Assembly (NCBI RefSeq): GCF_020193655.1
Contig: NZ_JADYVE010000003.1
Span: 558,001 to 622,000 of the forward strand
Reading direction: 5' to 3'
Origin: Ensifer sp. IC3342
GTDB taxonomy: Bacteria > Pseudomonadota > Alphaproteobacteria > Rhizobiales > Rhizobiaceae
Length of the DNA: 64,000 nt
The translations under genes were made by a program, and so were the position numbers. Every line of letters begins with the position of its first letter. The stretch's first letter is position 1. Positions 9,460-18,594 of this stretch are shown in pieces. The notes beneath the pieces were generated by a model that was not told the DNA's origin, made no database searches, and worked only from the letters and a program-made list of their open reading frames with translations.

Positions 9460-9549
9460 CCGCTGCCGGCGTCTCAATGGACGCGGGCTTCGAACCTGGC
9501 ACGACGGGCACGGCGACCATCGGCCGCTGTCACCCTCTCACTCGGCCGT

Positions 9550-9600
9550 GCCCCTCACCCTCCTCATTCCTGTGACAAGCACAGGAATGAGGGTGGTTGT
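9550..9600. repeat. mosaic repeat (family A), short copy
   Basis: CTCATTCCTGTGACAAGCACAGGAATGAGGG is a near-perfect palindrome of the family-A core, without the longer flanking modules seen in other copies. It lies in the 290-base gap between the convergent hydrolase and channel genes; nothing else is recognisable in that gap. Confidence 0.8.
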
Positions 9601-9749
9601 GGCTACCATCTCGGAATGGTCGGAGAGTCACAGCGCATCGGCGCCGTGAAGGATCTCGTGCGCCGCATCGACAGCGCGAGAGCAAAAGAACGCTGATCAG
9701 GCCTCTTGGCGCCGGTGCAGTGCCGCGCGAGAGTGGCCTCCCTCCCAAC

Positions 9750-11186
9750 CTATCGCCCCAGGATACCGTGAACCTTGCGCAAGAAGGCGGATGGGTGCCT
9801 TCCTTCGGCAGAGCCATTATCCGACACACGCCCCGCAACGCCGGCAAGATGCCGGGAAAGGTCGTTCCGGATGGCCGGACGATCCCGCAACAGCGGCTCC
9901 ATGGTCAGGCTATCGATCTCGTAAGCCTCGACCTCGGTCAGAGCTTCGAATGTGACGGCCGCGCCGTCGATCCCGTCGACTTGTCCGAACACCGCGCCCG
10001 GTGCCAGTCGCGTGACCTCCGCGCCGTTGCGACGTGCGGCGATGACGCCCGAGCGGACAATCATCAGGCTTGTCTCCGCTCCACCGAGCACTCGGTCGCC
10101 GGACCGGTATTGCCGGGGCCGCGCCGCGGCGTCCAGCTTCTCCAGTTCTTCCAGTTTCAGGTCCGCGAAGATCGGGTTGGCCCGAAGCAGGTCCTTCACC
10201 GCCTCTGCGGATCCCGGCCCGGTGAAGGCGCTCTCTAGGAGGACCGTGGCCGTTGTTGGCGGGGCGAGCGACAGGCCCATCGCCGTGCATTGCCGGTAGA
10301 CGAGATCGATGAGTTCGTTTCGCGCGGCATTCCGGTCGGCGGGATGCCTGACGCGGTATTGCAGTTCGACCTCGACCGCCACGGCGTCGAGGCTCTTGAG
10401 CGCGACGGCGGGAGCCGGCTCGTGAACGACGTGGTTGGCCCCGATCATCGCCCGTCGCATCGCCTCGGCGATGAAGGACGGGGGATGCGTAGGCCTTACG
10501 CGGAGCCTCAGGACCTGCAGGTGCGTCTCGTCAGGGCGGGTGATGTTCGTCAGCCCGACCTTCGCCAGCACGCTGTTCGGCAGGACGACGATATTGTTGG
10601 CCGGCGTCAGGATATGGGTTGAACGCCAGGTGTTCTCGACTACCCGCCCTTCGACTCCGTCGGCAAGAATGATCCAGTCACCGATGCCGTAGGGGCGCCC
10701 CAATGTGAGCGCCACGCCGGAAAAGACGTCGTTCAGAGTGCTCTGCAAGGCAAGCCCGAGAATGATCGCAATGACGCCCGAGGTCGCGACCAGCGTTCCG
10801 ATCGCGATGCCGAACACGAAGGAGAGGATGGAGAGCGTCACCCCCAGATACACGACCGCCACAAACAGGTCCTGAAGCAGCCGCGCTTCGCGCGGCCTGC
10901 CATCCAGCACGATGTAGATGCGGATAAAGCCGATGGTGGACCAGGCGAGATGCGTCCACCAGAGCACCTTGGCTGCGACAAGAGTCCCGCCGACTTGCTC
11001 CATTGGCTCGAACTTGAAGGGAGAAATACCGTTCCTGATCAATATCGCCGTCATGGCCAGGAAAAATGCGATCTGAACCACGAGGCGCGCATTCGGACGG
11101 CCGCGCCCCTGCAGATGCCAGATAACAATGCTTGCGACTCCCAGCGCGATAACCTGGACGAGAGGCGAGACAAGCAGGTCGAACAT
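9750..11186 (-). CDS. MscS-family channel with C-terminal cyclic-nucleotide-binding domain
   Basis: A 478-residue inner-membrane protein. The N-terminal third has about four membrane segments. An MscS pore and beta domain follow at about 130-290, recognisable by GVIAIILGLALQSTLNDVFSG and GRPYGIGDWIILADGVEGRV. The C-terminal part, about 340-460, is a cNMP-binding fold (IFADLKLEELEKLDAAARPR, GDRVLGGAE, GAVFGQVDGIDG). This is the architecture of the bacterial cyclic-nucleotide-gated (bCNG) MscS relatives, which respond poorly to membrane tension. Two class III cyclase genes elsewhere in the window make cAMP a possible ligand, although the phosphate-binding cassette here is not canonical. Confidence 0.9.
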   Translation of the reverse strand: MFDLLVSPLVQVIALGVASIVIWHLQGRGRPNARLVVQIAFFLAMTAILIRNGISPFKFEPMEQVGGTLVAAKVLWWTHLAWSTIGFIRIYIVLDGRPREARLLQDLFVAVVYLGVTLSILSFVFGIAIGTLVATSGVIAIILGLALQSTLNDVFSGVALTLGRPYGIGDWIILADGVEGRVVENTWRSTHILTPANNIVVLPNSVLAKVGLTNITRPDETHLQVLRLRVRPTHPPSFIAEAMRRAMIGANHVVHEPAPAVALKSLDAVAVEVELQYRVRHPADRNAARNELIDLVYRQCTAMGLSLAPPTTATVLLESAFTGPGSAEAVKDLLRANPIFADLKLEELEKLDAAARPRQYRSGDRVLGGAETSLMIVRSGVIAARRNGAEVTRLAPGAVFGQVDGIDGAAVTFEALTEVEAYEIDSLTMEPLLRDRPAIRNDLSRHLAGVAGRVSDNGSAEGRHPSAFLRKVHGILGR

Positions 11187-11603
11187 TTGCGGAAATGCCT
11201 TCTGAAAGCGGGTGAAGAGCCGGCGCGAACTGCTGCCGCCGAAGCACCCTCGTCAATCCATGGACCAGCCGCTTATGCGTATCGGCGGCGAAGACCGCAA
11301 CCTATCTTTTTGCAGAAGTGGTTGTCGTTCGCGCCGCACCTCAGGATGCCAAGGCCTGAACGGGTCGGGAGCGGAAGTATGGGAGCCGCGTGACAAACGG
11401 CGAAATCACGGACTGTGCGGGCTCTTGCCGAACGACGGGCGAAGGCGCAAAGTCCTCCCATTGCTGACATGGCTGTCGTCACCGACTCAATGCACCTTGT
11501 GAGTCTCAGCAGCATACCCGCAGATTGCAGTTGCGGGATTCTAGTGACCGTTGTGCGTGCCGTTGTACGAACGTTACCCTTCACAATGACAAAGGATCCC
11601 GTC

Positions 11604-12809
11604 ATGTCGGAAAAGCCGAATGAAGGTCTCGATCGCCGCGACTTCATGATCGCGTCCATTGCCACGGTCGGTGCGTCTGCTGTCCTTGCCCGCGACGCTG
11701 GTCCTGCGAATGCCCAGGACACTGCGGCATCCTCTGACGAAGCGGCATCAGGTGCCTCGCGGGGGACCCACTATACAGGCGATGTGATCGACGGGAAGAA
11801 AGTCGTTAGTGTGCTCGACGTCGACGACCTGGAGCCAGGGCAGAAGCATCTTTTATACTTCCAGGGCGTCGAGATGCCCACCGGACAGCATTGGTATGTG
11901 TCCGTGACCGTCGCCAAGGGAGCAAAGCCGGGCAAGCGCGGCGTCCTGACCTGTGGCGTGCACGGCGACGAGATGAGTTCTGTGCATACGGTCCAGACCG
12001 TGATGAACCAGCTCGACCCGGCGCAAATGTCGGGCACGGTAATGGCGGTCACGGACGTGTCCCGCCCAGCCCTGGAAAGCATGCAGCGCAGATGGCCCAA
12101 TCAAGGCAGGGGTGCCGATCTGATCGACATGAACCGGGAGTGGCCGGGGAACGAGAACGGTGTCACGCCGACCAGCCGGCACGCCGGGCTCCTGTTCAAC
12201 CGGCTGCTGCGGCCGAACGCCGACTTCGCAATCGACTTCCACACAGGGACAACCGGATTCGAAGTCACCGCATTCAATATTGGCGGTATGGATGTGCCTG
12301 AGGTCAAGGCGATGGTGGAACTCTATCCCGTCGGCCAGATCTTCGACAATCATGTCTATCCCGGTGTCCTGCACAACGCGTTTATGGAGGTGGGCATCCC
12401 GTCCTTCACGCCGGAAATCGGGGCTGCGCGCGTCCTGGACCCCGGGATGATTTCGCTCTTCGTGGAAGGCACAATGAACGTCCTCAAGCATCACGGCATC
12501 GTTGCCGGGCCAATGGGACGTACTGGGAAGGACGTGAATGTCTTTGTCGGTAACAGCGCGTTCCCGATCCTGGCCACCGCGGGCGGTCTCGTTGAGCATC
12601 TGGTCAAGCTCAATGACAAGGTCGAAGCCGGACAGAAGGTGGCCGTTCAGCGCAATAGCTTCGGTGAAGTGATGGCGGAGTATACAAGCGGCGTGGCCGG
12701 AGAGATAACGGGCCAGCGCAGCGATGCAATGTCCGAGCCCGGCAACCCCTTGGTGTTTATCCTTTTCAACCAGCCGACGCCAGCGGGCATTGAAACCTAT
12801 CCCGAGTAG
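11604..12809 (+). CDS. Tat-exported succinylglutamate desuccinylase/aspartoacylase family protein
   Basis: A 401-residue zinc hydrolase of the M14-like AstE/AspA group. The start at 11604 follows AAAGGAT and gives a Tat signal with the twin-arginine core DRRDFMIAS. Zinc ligands are readable as His120 and Glu123 in CGVHGDE and His213 in IDFHTGT. The C-terminus carries a beta/biotinyl-like region (VKLNDKVEAGQKVAV). Most family members are cytoplasmic, so export of a folded metalloenzyme by Tat is notable. The substrate is probably an N-acyl amino acid or peptide in the periplasm, but this is not determinable here. Confidence 0.88.
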   Translation: MSEKPNEGLDRRDFMIASIATVGASAVLARDAGPANAQDTAASSDEAASGASRGTHYTGDVIDGKKVVSVLDVDDLEPGQKHLLYFQGVEMPTGQHWYVSVTVAKGAKPGKRGVLTCGVHGDEMSSVHTVQTVMNQLDPAQMSGTVMAVTDVSRPALESMQRRWPNQGRGADLIDMNREWPGNENGVTPTSRHAGLLFNRLLRPNADFAIDFHTGTTGFEVTAFNIGGMDVPEVKAMVELYPVGQIFDNHVYPGVLHNAFMEVGIPSFTPEIGAARVLDPGMISLFVEGTMNVLKHHGIVAGPMGRTGKDVNVFVGNSAFPILATAGGLVEHLVKLNDKVEAGQKVAVQRNSFGEVMAEYTSGVAGEITGQRSDAMSEPGNPLVFILFNQPTPAGIETYPE

Positions 12810-12830
12810 GCCGCCTGCGCGAGCAATGTT

Positions 12831-12872
12831 CCAGGATGAATGCAAATAGCATGAATGCTTGGAGCATCCTGG
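12831..12872 (+). terminator. weak hairpin after the aspartoacylase-like gene
   Basis: CCAGGATG and CATCCTGG form an 8-bp stem 22 bases past the stop. The 26-base loop has smaller internal complementarity. There is no T-run; possible terminator or 3' stabiliser. Confidence 0.35.
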
Positions 12873-12981
12873 GTGAAGCTGGCCGCATCCGTTGAAAGCG
12901 TCCTGCGCTTAGAACGTCGGAACCCTCCCGCCGGGAACCGCAAACGCCCGGGGATCAGTGCTGCCCGGAGCCGCGAAGGAG

Positions 12982-13302
12982 CTAGCTGTTCTTCTGCCTC
13001 ACGTCTTCGATCTCTTCGGGTTCCGCGTCGTCGATGTCCGCAAGCCTGTTCGGCGCCCGCTCGTCGGAATGAAGCAGTCCGTCGAGTTTTGCGTGGATCG
13101 CCTGGGTGTCGCCGTGCTCGGCGCGCTGGATGATCAATGTCATCACCCACACGATAAGCGTGGCGAGGCCATGCATGTCGAAGCTCTCAGGCTCAAGGAT
13201 GAGCCATAGTGCACCGTAGGCGATGACGATCAGAAACGCTTGGGGACGAGCGGTCGCGGTCGCCAACGCACTCAGTGAACGCCGTATCGGATCTCCTATC
13301 AT
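12982..13302 (-). CDS. low-affinity iron permease family membrane protein
   Basis: A 106-residue protein matching the short bacterial version of the low-affinity iron permease family. It has two hydrophobic segments (AFLIVIAYGALWLIL and ATLIVWVMTLIIQ) followed by the family tail RAEHGDTQAIHAKLDGLLHSDE and an acidic end. The ATG at 13302 is preferred to a TTG six codons upstream; neither has a good ribosome site. The family name comes from a fungal iron transporter. Transport by the short bacterial forms is unproven, so iron transport is only a family-level inference. Confidence 0.75.
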   Translation of the reverse strand: MIGDPIRRSLSALATATARPQAFLIVIAYGALWLILEPESFDMHGLATLIVWVMTLIIQRAEHGDTQAIHAKLDGLLHSDERAPNRLADIDDAEPEEIEDVRQKNS

Positions 13303-13453
13303 GGAAAATGCAACGGCCAAGGCCGGTATAGGGTTCCGAAATATCGGCTCCGCTTGCGAGGACGGTCGGCGCCGTAAGCCCTGCTCCCGTTATGCTGCCG
13401 CGCCGTCAGGCCAAGGAGACGGTCGCAGCGAAACGACCAAGCCTTGCCCCGGT

Positions 13454-13807
13454 TTACCCTTGCCTGACGACGGCGACGCTGACCTCACCGTCCCGCGCCA
13501 CCGTGCAGGCGATGGTCGCGGAGCGCGGTTCGATGCCTCCCTGGCGCAGGTAGTCGATCTTGACTGCCAGCGTGGCGATCCGCGCGCCGCCGGCGCGCAC
13601 GGGCTCGGTCAGGCTGGTCTCGACGGCCACCGGATTGTATGGCGCGGCCCATTGGGCGATCGCCTCGTTGCAGCGGTTGACGGTCGGGCGGTCGGCGCGC
13701 GAGATGCCGTGACTGACCGGCATAACCAGTTGCGGCAGCAAGTCGGCCGCGAACGCTGGGCCGGCGAGAAAAAGCATGGCGGCGCTGAGCATTCTGGTCG
13801 TGTACAT
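13454..13807 (-). CDS. small exported protein of unknown function
   Basis: A 117-residue product starting at 13807 behind AAAGGGGGACA. A signal peptide (MYTTRMLSAAMLFLAGPAFA-A) is followed by a roughly 95-residue mature part with two cysteines (VNRCNEAI, TIACTVAR) that could form a disulfide in the periplasm. I do not recognise the family. It is transcribed in the same direction as the DMT transporter gene upstream, with a gap of about 205 bases that contains nothing I can name. Confidence 0.7.
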   Translation of the reverse strand: MYTTRMLSAAMLFLAGPAFAADLLPQLVMPVSHGISRADRPTVNRCNEAIAQWAAPYNPVAVETSLTEPVRAGGARIATLAVKIDYLRQGGIEPRSATIACTVARDGEVSVAVVRQG

Positions 13808-14012
13808 GGCCTGTCCCCCTTTTCCTGGAGAGTGACCGTTCGCGCCTGCGGTGCCCCTCGCCCGGCAGCTCCGATACTCTCTCCGGCACGATAAACCTTG
13901 ACCGTGCCGATGGGAACGGGATCCGACAATGGGAGCATTCCCGGCCTCCGCTTGTGGCGCCCGGCGCGCAAGGGCGCACAATTCCGGAGGCACCTCCGAG
14001 GTCCGCAAAATG

Positions 14013-14966
14013 TTAAGCCGCTGCCGATTGTCTGCCCCCTCCATGGAAGGCCCGGACGGCAGTCAAGACACCTGCGGTCAAAACCGCTATTCCGGCAATC
14101 TCCAGAACTGTCGGCGAACGGCCATGCACGGCGAGGCCGAATAGCATGCCGAAGACTGTTTCCGATACGATCAATTGGGCGGAAAGAGCGACAGGCAGCC
14201 GTTGCGAGGCGATCGTCCACGCCCACGCACCACCGACCGAAGCGAGAAAGGCCAGACCCGTTCCCCACAGGTAGAGAGGAGCAGCGACGTCCCAGTCGAG
14301 ACCAAGCCGCGGTATCTCGAATACGCCCAAGGCAAGACCGACGGGCATGAAGACCAGCATCTCGATCCCGCCGCCAATCATGATAAGCGCCGTCCAGACC
14401 CCGGCATCCATGCCTGGACGCTTGGCAAGGGCACTCTGGTTGGCGATGCCGAACCAGGTCCACAGCAATACGGCGACGATCGCCAGCGGAATGCCGATCG
14501 CAAGCGACCTTGTCGACGCCATGCTTGCGGGATCGAATACACTGATGTTGACAAGGGACAAGCCGACGACAGCCAACGTCAGCGGCAGGATCACGGAATT
14601 CCAGGCGACAGTTCGCTGCTGCAGATTGCCCACGATTGCCAGTACGACGGGCACGAATGCCAGAAATGCCGGCGCAATCACGGGACCTGCGAATATTGCC
14701 GCGCCGACGACGGTCAGAAAGTAACCGAGATACCCGATGAAACCGAGCCAGGCTGTTGTCAGCAGGTCGCGAAACCTCAGCCTGAACAGGGCTTTTCTTC
14801 TGAATGCCAGAAATCCCAAGCCCAAGACTCCGGAGATCACAAACCGGAACAGCGCAAAGTCAAAAACGGAATAGTGGCCTATGACGAAGGGAACGATGAA
14901 ATTCAGCGACCACGCAAAGGCGGCAAAGAGCGCAGCGACGACGCCGATTAGCATGGAGCTCGTCAT
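14013..14966 (-). CDS. EamA/DMT-family transporter
   Basis: A 317-residue protein with about ten hydrophobic segments in two repeated EamA halves (AAFAWSLNFIVPFVIGHYSVF at the N-terminus, SVGGAWAWTIASQRLPVALSAQ and SETVFGMLFGL in the second half). Such proteins are inner-membrane exporters or exchangers of small metabolites. AGGTG lies six bases before the ATG. There is no adjacent regulator and no substrate clue. Confidence 0.88.
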   Translation of the reverse strand: MTSSMLIGVVAALFAAFAWSLNFIVPFVIGHYSVFDFALFRFVISGVLGLGFLAFRRKALFRLRFRDLLTTAWLGFIGYLGYFLTVVGAAIFAGPVIAPAFLAFVPVVLAIVGNLQQRTVAWNSVILPLTLAVVGLSLVNISVFDPASMASTRSLAIGIPLAIVAVLLWTWFGIANQSALAKRPGMDAGVWTALIMIGGGIEMLVFMPVGLALGVFEIPRLGLDWDVAAPLYLWGTGLAFLASVGGAWAWTIASQRLPVALSAQLIVSETVFGMLFGLAVHGRSPTVLEIAGIAVLTAGVLTAVRAFHGGGRQSAAA

Positions 14967-15044
14967 TGAAGCACCTGTATTGAAGGATCGTTGGGTGGTC
15001 GCCGGGAAGGTGGTGGCTCGATCTTTCGATCGAGCAACCGTGTC

Positions 15045-15461
15045 TTAGCCCTGGGCCTCATCCGGGCCGGCGCGGAAGACGAGCAGCTTGTTGCCGTCGA
15101 GGTCGCGGAAGTACGCGCAGTACGGACCATCCTCGTTTGGCCCACGCGGCCCCGGCCTGCCCTCATCGGCCCCACCAAGCTTCAGCGCAAGCGCATGCAC
15201 CTCATCAACGTGCGCACGGGAGCGCGCACTGAGCGCAACCATGTTGCCGTTGCCGATCGTGGCACCCTCGCCGTTGTAGGGATTGGTGACGCCAAACTCG
15301 AGACCCGTGGTACCGAAGTACACTGCCCTGCCGGGCTGTTCTAGGATTCGTCCGACCCCGAACAAGGCGAACAGTTTGTCGTAGAAATTTGCGGCAGTGG
15401 CCAGGTCGTTGGTTCCTACGACGGCGTGTCCCAGCAACTGATGTGCGGCTTTGGCGGCCAT
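15045..15461 (-). CDS. VOC-superfamily (glyoxalase/bleomycin-resistance-like) protein
   Basis: A 138-residue protein; the start at 15461 is fixed by AAAGGAACA and by the domain beginning at LLGHAVVGTNDLATAANFYDKLF. The betaalphabetabetabeta VOC pattern continues through GLEFGVTNPYNGEGA and ends with the metal-ligand-bearing strand YCAYFRDLDGNKLLVF. It could act in glyoxal/lactoylglutathione chemistry or bind a hydrophobic compound; no specific subfamily is readable. Confidence 0.87.
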   Translation of the reverse strand: MAAKAAHQLLGHAVVGTNDLATAANFYDKLFALFGVGRILEQPGRAVYFGTTGLEFGVTNPYNGEGATIGNGNMVALSARSRAHVDEVHALALKLGGADEGRPGPRGPNEDGPYCAYFRDLDGNKLLVFRAGPDEAQG

Positions 15462-15654
15462 GGTTTGTTCCTTTGTGTGGTTCGACTTTGCCGAGGCTTC
15501 CCGCCCTTTCGGCTCACGAGGCACAAAGCGCATCGTTCGTGTATCGGATGTTTCGCGACTGCCGCAGCAATGTAATTGAATGCTGGAGCTGAGGTCTCTC
15601 GATACACTTCGATACGAAGAGTCCGGCACGCCAGCCGAGCACTCAAGCAGGGCG

Positions 15655-15755
15655 CGACGATCGCGTAATGGGTTTGGCGGATGCTTTTTCGTCCTCATCC
15701 ATTGTCACAGGGATGAGGTCGGTGCTGGTGGCCGCGCGCCACCACCCAACTGACC
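15655..15755. repeat. degenerate mosaic repeat (family A)
   Basis: GCGGATGCTTTTTCGTCCTC, CATTGTCACAGGGATGAGG and the CCAACTGA end piece match the flanks of better family-A copies at 18.4 and 27.8 kb, but the core palindrome is decayed. Bases 15462-15654 hold nothing else that I recognise. Confidence 0.5.
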
Positions 15756-15803
15756 TGGTGAGGATCGGAGGAGATGCCTTTGCCGCCGGATACTCCGCCG
15801 CCC

Positions 15804-17207
15804 TCACGCAAAGCGCCCGATGATCCCATGCAGGCGGTCGCAGGATCGCGCGAGCTGCCTTTGCGGCGCCGTCGCGAGACCAAGCAGCAAACCGGATCTT
15901 GCGGAATCCGGCGACGCATACCAGACCGAGAGCGGTGCCGGGGCCATTCCGAAAGGCAGCAGCTCCCGGACGATGGAAACGTCCGGCGCGCCGTCCGGCA
16001 GGCGCAGCAGCACGGCGAGGCCCGCAACGGTGGCCTCCCCGGCGCCCGGCCGAAGGCATTTGAGCAAGGCGTCGCGTTGGGCAACGTAGACGCGCTTGGT
16101 ACGCCTGAGATGCCGCATATAGTGGCCTTCGCGCATGAACTCGGCGGTTGCCAGCTGCACCGCCGGTCCCGGAGGCGGCGCGAGGCAGGCCGCGACCTCC
16201 GCAAAACGGGATGCGAGCGCCGGCGGCGCGACGACAAAGCCGAGCCTCAGCGCAGGGCTGATGGTCTTGCTGAAGGAGCCGATGTGGATGACACGCCCGG
16301 CGCGATCAAGCGAGGCGAGCGCCGGTGCCGCGCGGCCATCGAGCTGCAATTCGCTGAGATAGTCATCCTCGATCACCCAGGCCTCGCTCCGGTCGGCCCA
16401 GTCGAGGAGATGCAGCCGCCGCGCCAGTGACAGCGTGGGCCCGAGCGGCGCCTGCTGCCCCGGTGTGACTACGACCAGCGCCGCATCCGGGGCATGGCGG
16501 ATGCCATGATAGACATCGATGCCTTCAGCATCGATGGGGATAGGAACGGGCAACAATCTCGCGAGCTCCAGCCCGCGCCGGGTGAACGGGAAGCCGGGTT
16601 CCTCCATCCAGACCTTCCGCCCCTCGAGGCCGAGCACGCGGAGCGCCACCCCGAGCCCGCTGGCGTAGCCGCCGGTAATGATGACCTCGGAGGGCGAGCA
16701 CTCGATGCGGCGGGCGACGGCGAGGTAGGCGGCGATTTCCCACCGCAGGTCCGGTTCGCCGCGCGGATCGGGATAGATCGCCGGCGCGCTCGATTCCGTC
16801 CGCACGGCCTGCGCGCGGATCCTGGCCAAGAGCGTTGCGGGAAAAGTCTCCTGCGCAGGCACGCCCATCTGGAAGATCGCCGGGCCTGCAATCATCTCCA
16901 GATACCGCTCCATGAACGAGCCGGGATCGGGCGGCTGCTCGACCCGGGCGGCGGCGGGCCGATCCGCGACACGGGTTCCGGCCGCCCGCGAGGCGACGAT
17001 GAGCTGGGCAGCGGAGAGCTTGTCATAGGCGGTGCGCACCGTGCCGCGCGCAACGCCGAGTTGGGCTGCGAGATCGAGCCAGGAAGGCAGACGCGCGCCG
17101 GGCGTCAGCACCCCGCTTTCGATCGCGGTGCTGATGCCCTTGCGGATCTGCTCGGCCAGCGGCGTCTTCGCAGTCCGGTCGAGTTCCAGTTTCAGCGGCT
17201 GGTCCAT
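15804..17207 (-). CDS. MocR-type regulator (GntR winged helix plus aminotransferase domain)
   Basis: A 467-residue transcription factor. Residues of about 5-75 are a GntR winged helix (LAEQIRKGISTAIESGVLTPGARLPS, GVARGTVRTAYDKLSAA). The remaining 350 residues are a fold-type-I aminotransferase domain with the PLP lysine in HIGSFSKTISPALRLGF and the EDDYLSEL segment. The ATG at 17207 is preferred to a GTG five codons upstream because it has AAGAGAA at a proper distance. It is divergent from the cupin/AhpD operon at 17.3-18.2 kb, which it probably controls in response to PLP or an amine. Confidence 0.9.
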   Translation of the reverse strand: MDQPLKLELDRTAKTPLAEQIRKGISTAIESGVLTPGARLPSWLDLAAQLGVARGTVRTAYDKLSAAQLIVASRAAGTRVADRPAAARVEQPPDPGSFMERYLEMIAGPAIFQMGVPAQETFPATLLARIRAQAVRTESSAPAIYPDPRGEPDLRWEIAAYLAVARRIECSPSEVIITGGYASGLGVALRVLGLEGRKVWMEEPGFPFTRRGLELARLLPVPIPIDAEGIDVYHGIRHAPDAALVVVTPGQQAPLGPTLSLARRLHLLDWADRSEAWVIEDDYLSELQLDGRAAPALASLDRAGRVIHIGSFSKTISPALRLGFVVAPPALASRFAEVAACLAPPPGPAVQLATAEFMREGHYMRHLRRTKRVYVAQRDALLKCLRPGAGEATVAGLAVLLRLPDGAPDVSIVRELLPFGMAPAPLSVWYASPDSARSGLLLGLATAPQRQLARSCDRLHGIIGRFA

Positions 17208-17211
17208 GTTC

Positions 17212-17257
17212 TCTTGGTACACGATTTTTGCCGGTTCTTGGTGCTTTTTTTAGAACC
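17212..17257. promoter_or_regulatory. candidate MocR operator in the divergent promoter region
   Basis: Two direct repeats TCTTGGTAC (17212-17220) and TCTTGGTGC (17236-17244) are spaced 24 bases apart, and GGTTCT / AGAACC (17233-17238 / 17252-17257) form an inverted pair. MocR-type regulators commonly bind direct repeats next to their own gene, so this is the natural autoregulatory site. Confidence 0.5.
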
Positions 17258-17327
17258 AGAAGACCGTCATTTCTAGCCGGCAAGGAAGAAACGTCATCAT
17301 GACCGCACCCAAAGGAGAACCGTCGTC

Positions 17328-17744
17328 ATGACCATACGATCTGTAATTGGCGCTGTCGGCGCCGCCCTCGCAATAGCCACCGCGATTCCGGCCGCTGCGC
17401 ATGACCTTGGCGAAACCGTCACGCCCCACTTCGAAAAGGCGATACCCAACATCCCGGGCAAGACGCTGAGCGCACTGATTGTCGACTATGAGCCGGGCGC
17501 GGCCTCGCTTCCGCACGACCACGCGAAATCGGCCTTCATCTTCGCCTATGTCCTGTCAGGAGAAATCGAATCGCAAGTGAACGACGGCCCGACTGAGACT
17601 TTCCGCGCTGGCGAGAGCTGGTACGAACCACCGGGCTCCGCCCATCTCGTCAGCCGCAATGCGAGCAAGACCAAACCCGCAAAGCTGCTCGCGGTCATCG
17701 TCCACGACAGCGGTGAAAAGAATATCACTACCCCCCGCGAATAG
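17328..17744 (+). CDS. exported cupin-domain protein
   Basis: A 138-residue protein with a signal peptide (MTIRSVIGAVGAALAIATAI..AAA-HD) and a single conserved cupin barrel. Its metal motif is visible as LPHDHAKSAFIFAYVLSGEIE followed by FRAGESWYEPPGSAH. The start follows AAAGGAGAA. It is a clear paralogue of the cupin at 37.1 kb, with shared VVDYEPG/VEYEPG, GEIESQVNDG/GAIVSSVNGS and the ending NITTP/ELTTP. It is cotranscribed with an AhpD-like gene 42 bases downstream and divergent from a MocR regulator. A periplasmic cupin of unknown substrate. Confidence 0.85.
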   Translation: MTIRSVIGAVGAALAIATAIPAAAHDLGETVTPHFEKAIPNIPGKTLSALIVDYEPGAASLPHDHAKSAFIFAYVLSGEIESQVNDGPTETFRAGESWYEPPGSAHLVSRNASKTKPAKLLAVIVHDSGEKNITTPRE

Positions 17745-17786
17745 CCCGACGTTCGAAGAACGAAACACCCTCTTAAGGACAAAAAA

Positions 17787-18242
17787 ATGAGCAAGCGTCT
17801 CGACTACACCCAGATCGCACCAGCCGGCGTCAAAGCCCTTGGCGGAGTCTACGGCTACATCATGCAGAGCAGCCTCCCTCCTGTTCTGGTCGATCTGGTC
17901 TATCTACGCATCTCGCAGATCAACAACTGCGCCTACTGCCTCGACATGCACACCCGCGACCTCATGAAAAAAGGGCAGAAAATCGAGAAGATCGCGCTGG
18001 TGCAGGCATGGAGGGAAGCCGGCAATCTCTTCGACGAGCGTGAGCGGGCGGCGCTTGCCTGGGCCGAAACGGTGACGCGCGTGGCCGAGACCAACGTGCC
18101 GGACGAAGCCTACGAGGCTGCGCGTGCCGCGTTCGACGAGCGCGAACTCGTCGACCTGACGATCGCGATCGGCCTGATGAACACTTACAACCGCATGGCG
18201 ATCAGTTTCCGCAATACGCCACAGGCTGCGCTCGAGAACTAA
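17787..18242 (+). CDS. AhpD-like carboxymuconolactone decarboxylase family protein
   Basis: A 151-residue all-helical protein with the redox motif CAYCLDMH (Cys48, Cys51, His55), as in AhpD-type alkylhydroperoxidases. The family name refers to carboxymuconolactone decarboxylase, but CxxC..H members act as thiol peroxidase partners. TAAGGAC precedes the ATG. It is the second gene of the cupin operon, and the gap has no terminator. Likely role: disposal of organic peroxides or another oxidised small molecule. Confidence 0.88.
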   Translation: MSKRLDYTQIAPAGVKALGGVYGYIMQSSLPPVLVDLVYLRISQINNCAYCLDMHTRDLMKKGQKIEKIALVQAWREAGNLFDERERAALAWAETVTRVAETNVPDEAYEAARAAFDERELVDLTIAIGLMNTYNRMAISFRNTPQAALEN

Positions 18243-18339
18243 AGACGGGCGCCTCAATCGAGACGCACGAGTCCCAGGACAAGCTTTCGCCAGGAATTGC
18301 GTCATTTCAGCGAGTTAGGGCGATCTCACGGCTCACGGT

Positions 18340-18540
18340 ACACGGCCGTAGCGTAATGGTTTGACGGATGCTTTCTCCGCCCTCATCCCTGTGCTTGTCA
18401 CAGGGATCCAGCGGCGCCGCGTCTGCGGCGCGGAAGACTCTTTCAGCCCAAGGACGTGGGCTGGCCGGATTCCTGTGACGAGCACAGGAATGAGGGCCAG
18501 GAGGGAGCGTTGCCATACCGCAACCAACTAGGCAGCAGTA
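18340..18540. repeat. mosaic repeat (family A), long composite
   Basis: GCGTAATGGTTTGACGGATG, then CCCTGTGCTTGTCACAGGGAT, GCCGCGTCTGCGGCGCGGAA, AGCCCAAGGACGTGGGCT and an inverted second core ATTCCTGTGACGAGCACAGGAAT. Three nested hairpins form one cruciform-like element between the AhpD-like and SDR genes. Confidence 0.85.
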
Positions 18541-18594
18541 GGCTGCCACCGCGTACCTGAAACCGTGAAATGCTCTCAACCAAGGGAGTTGGCT

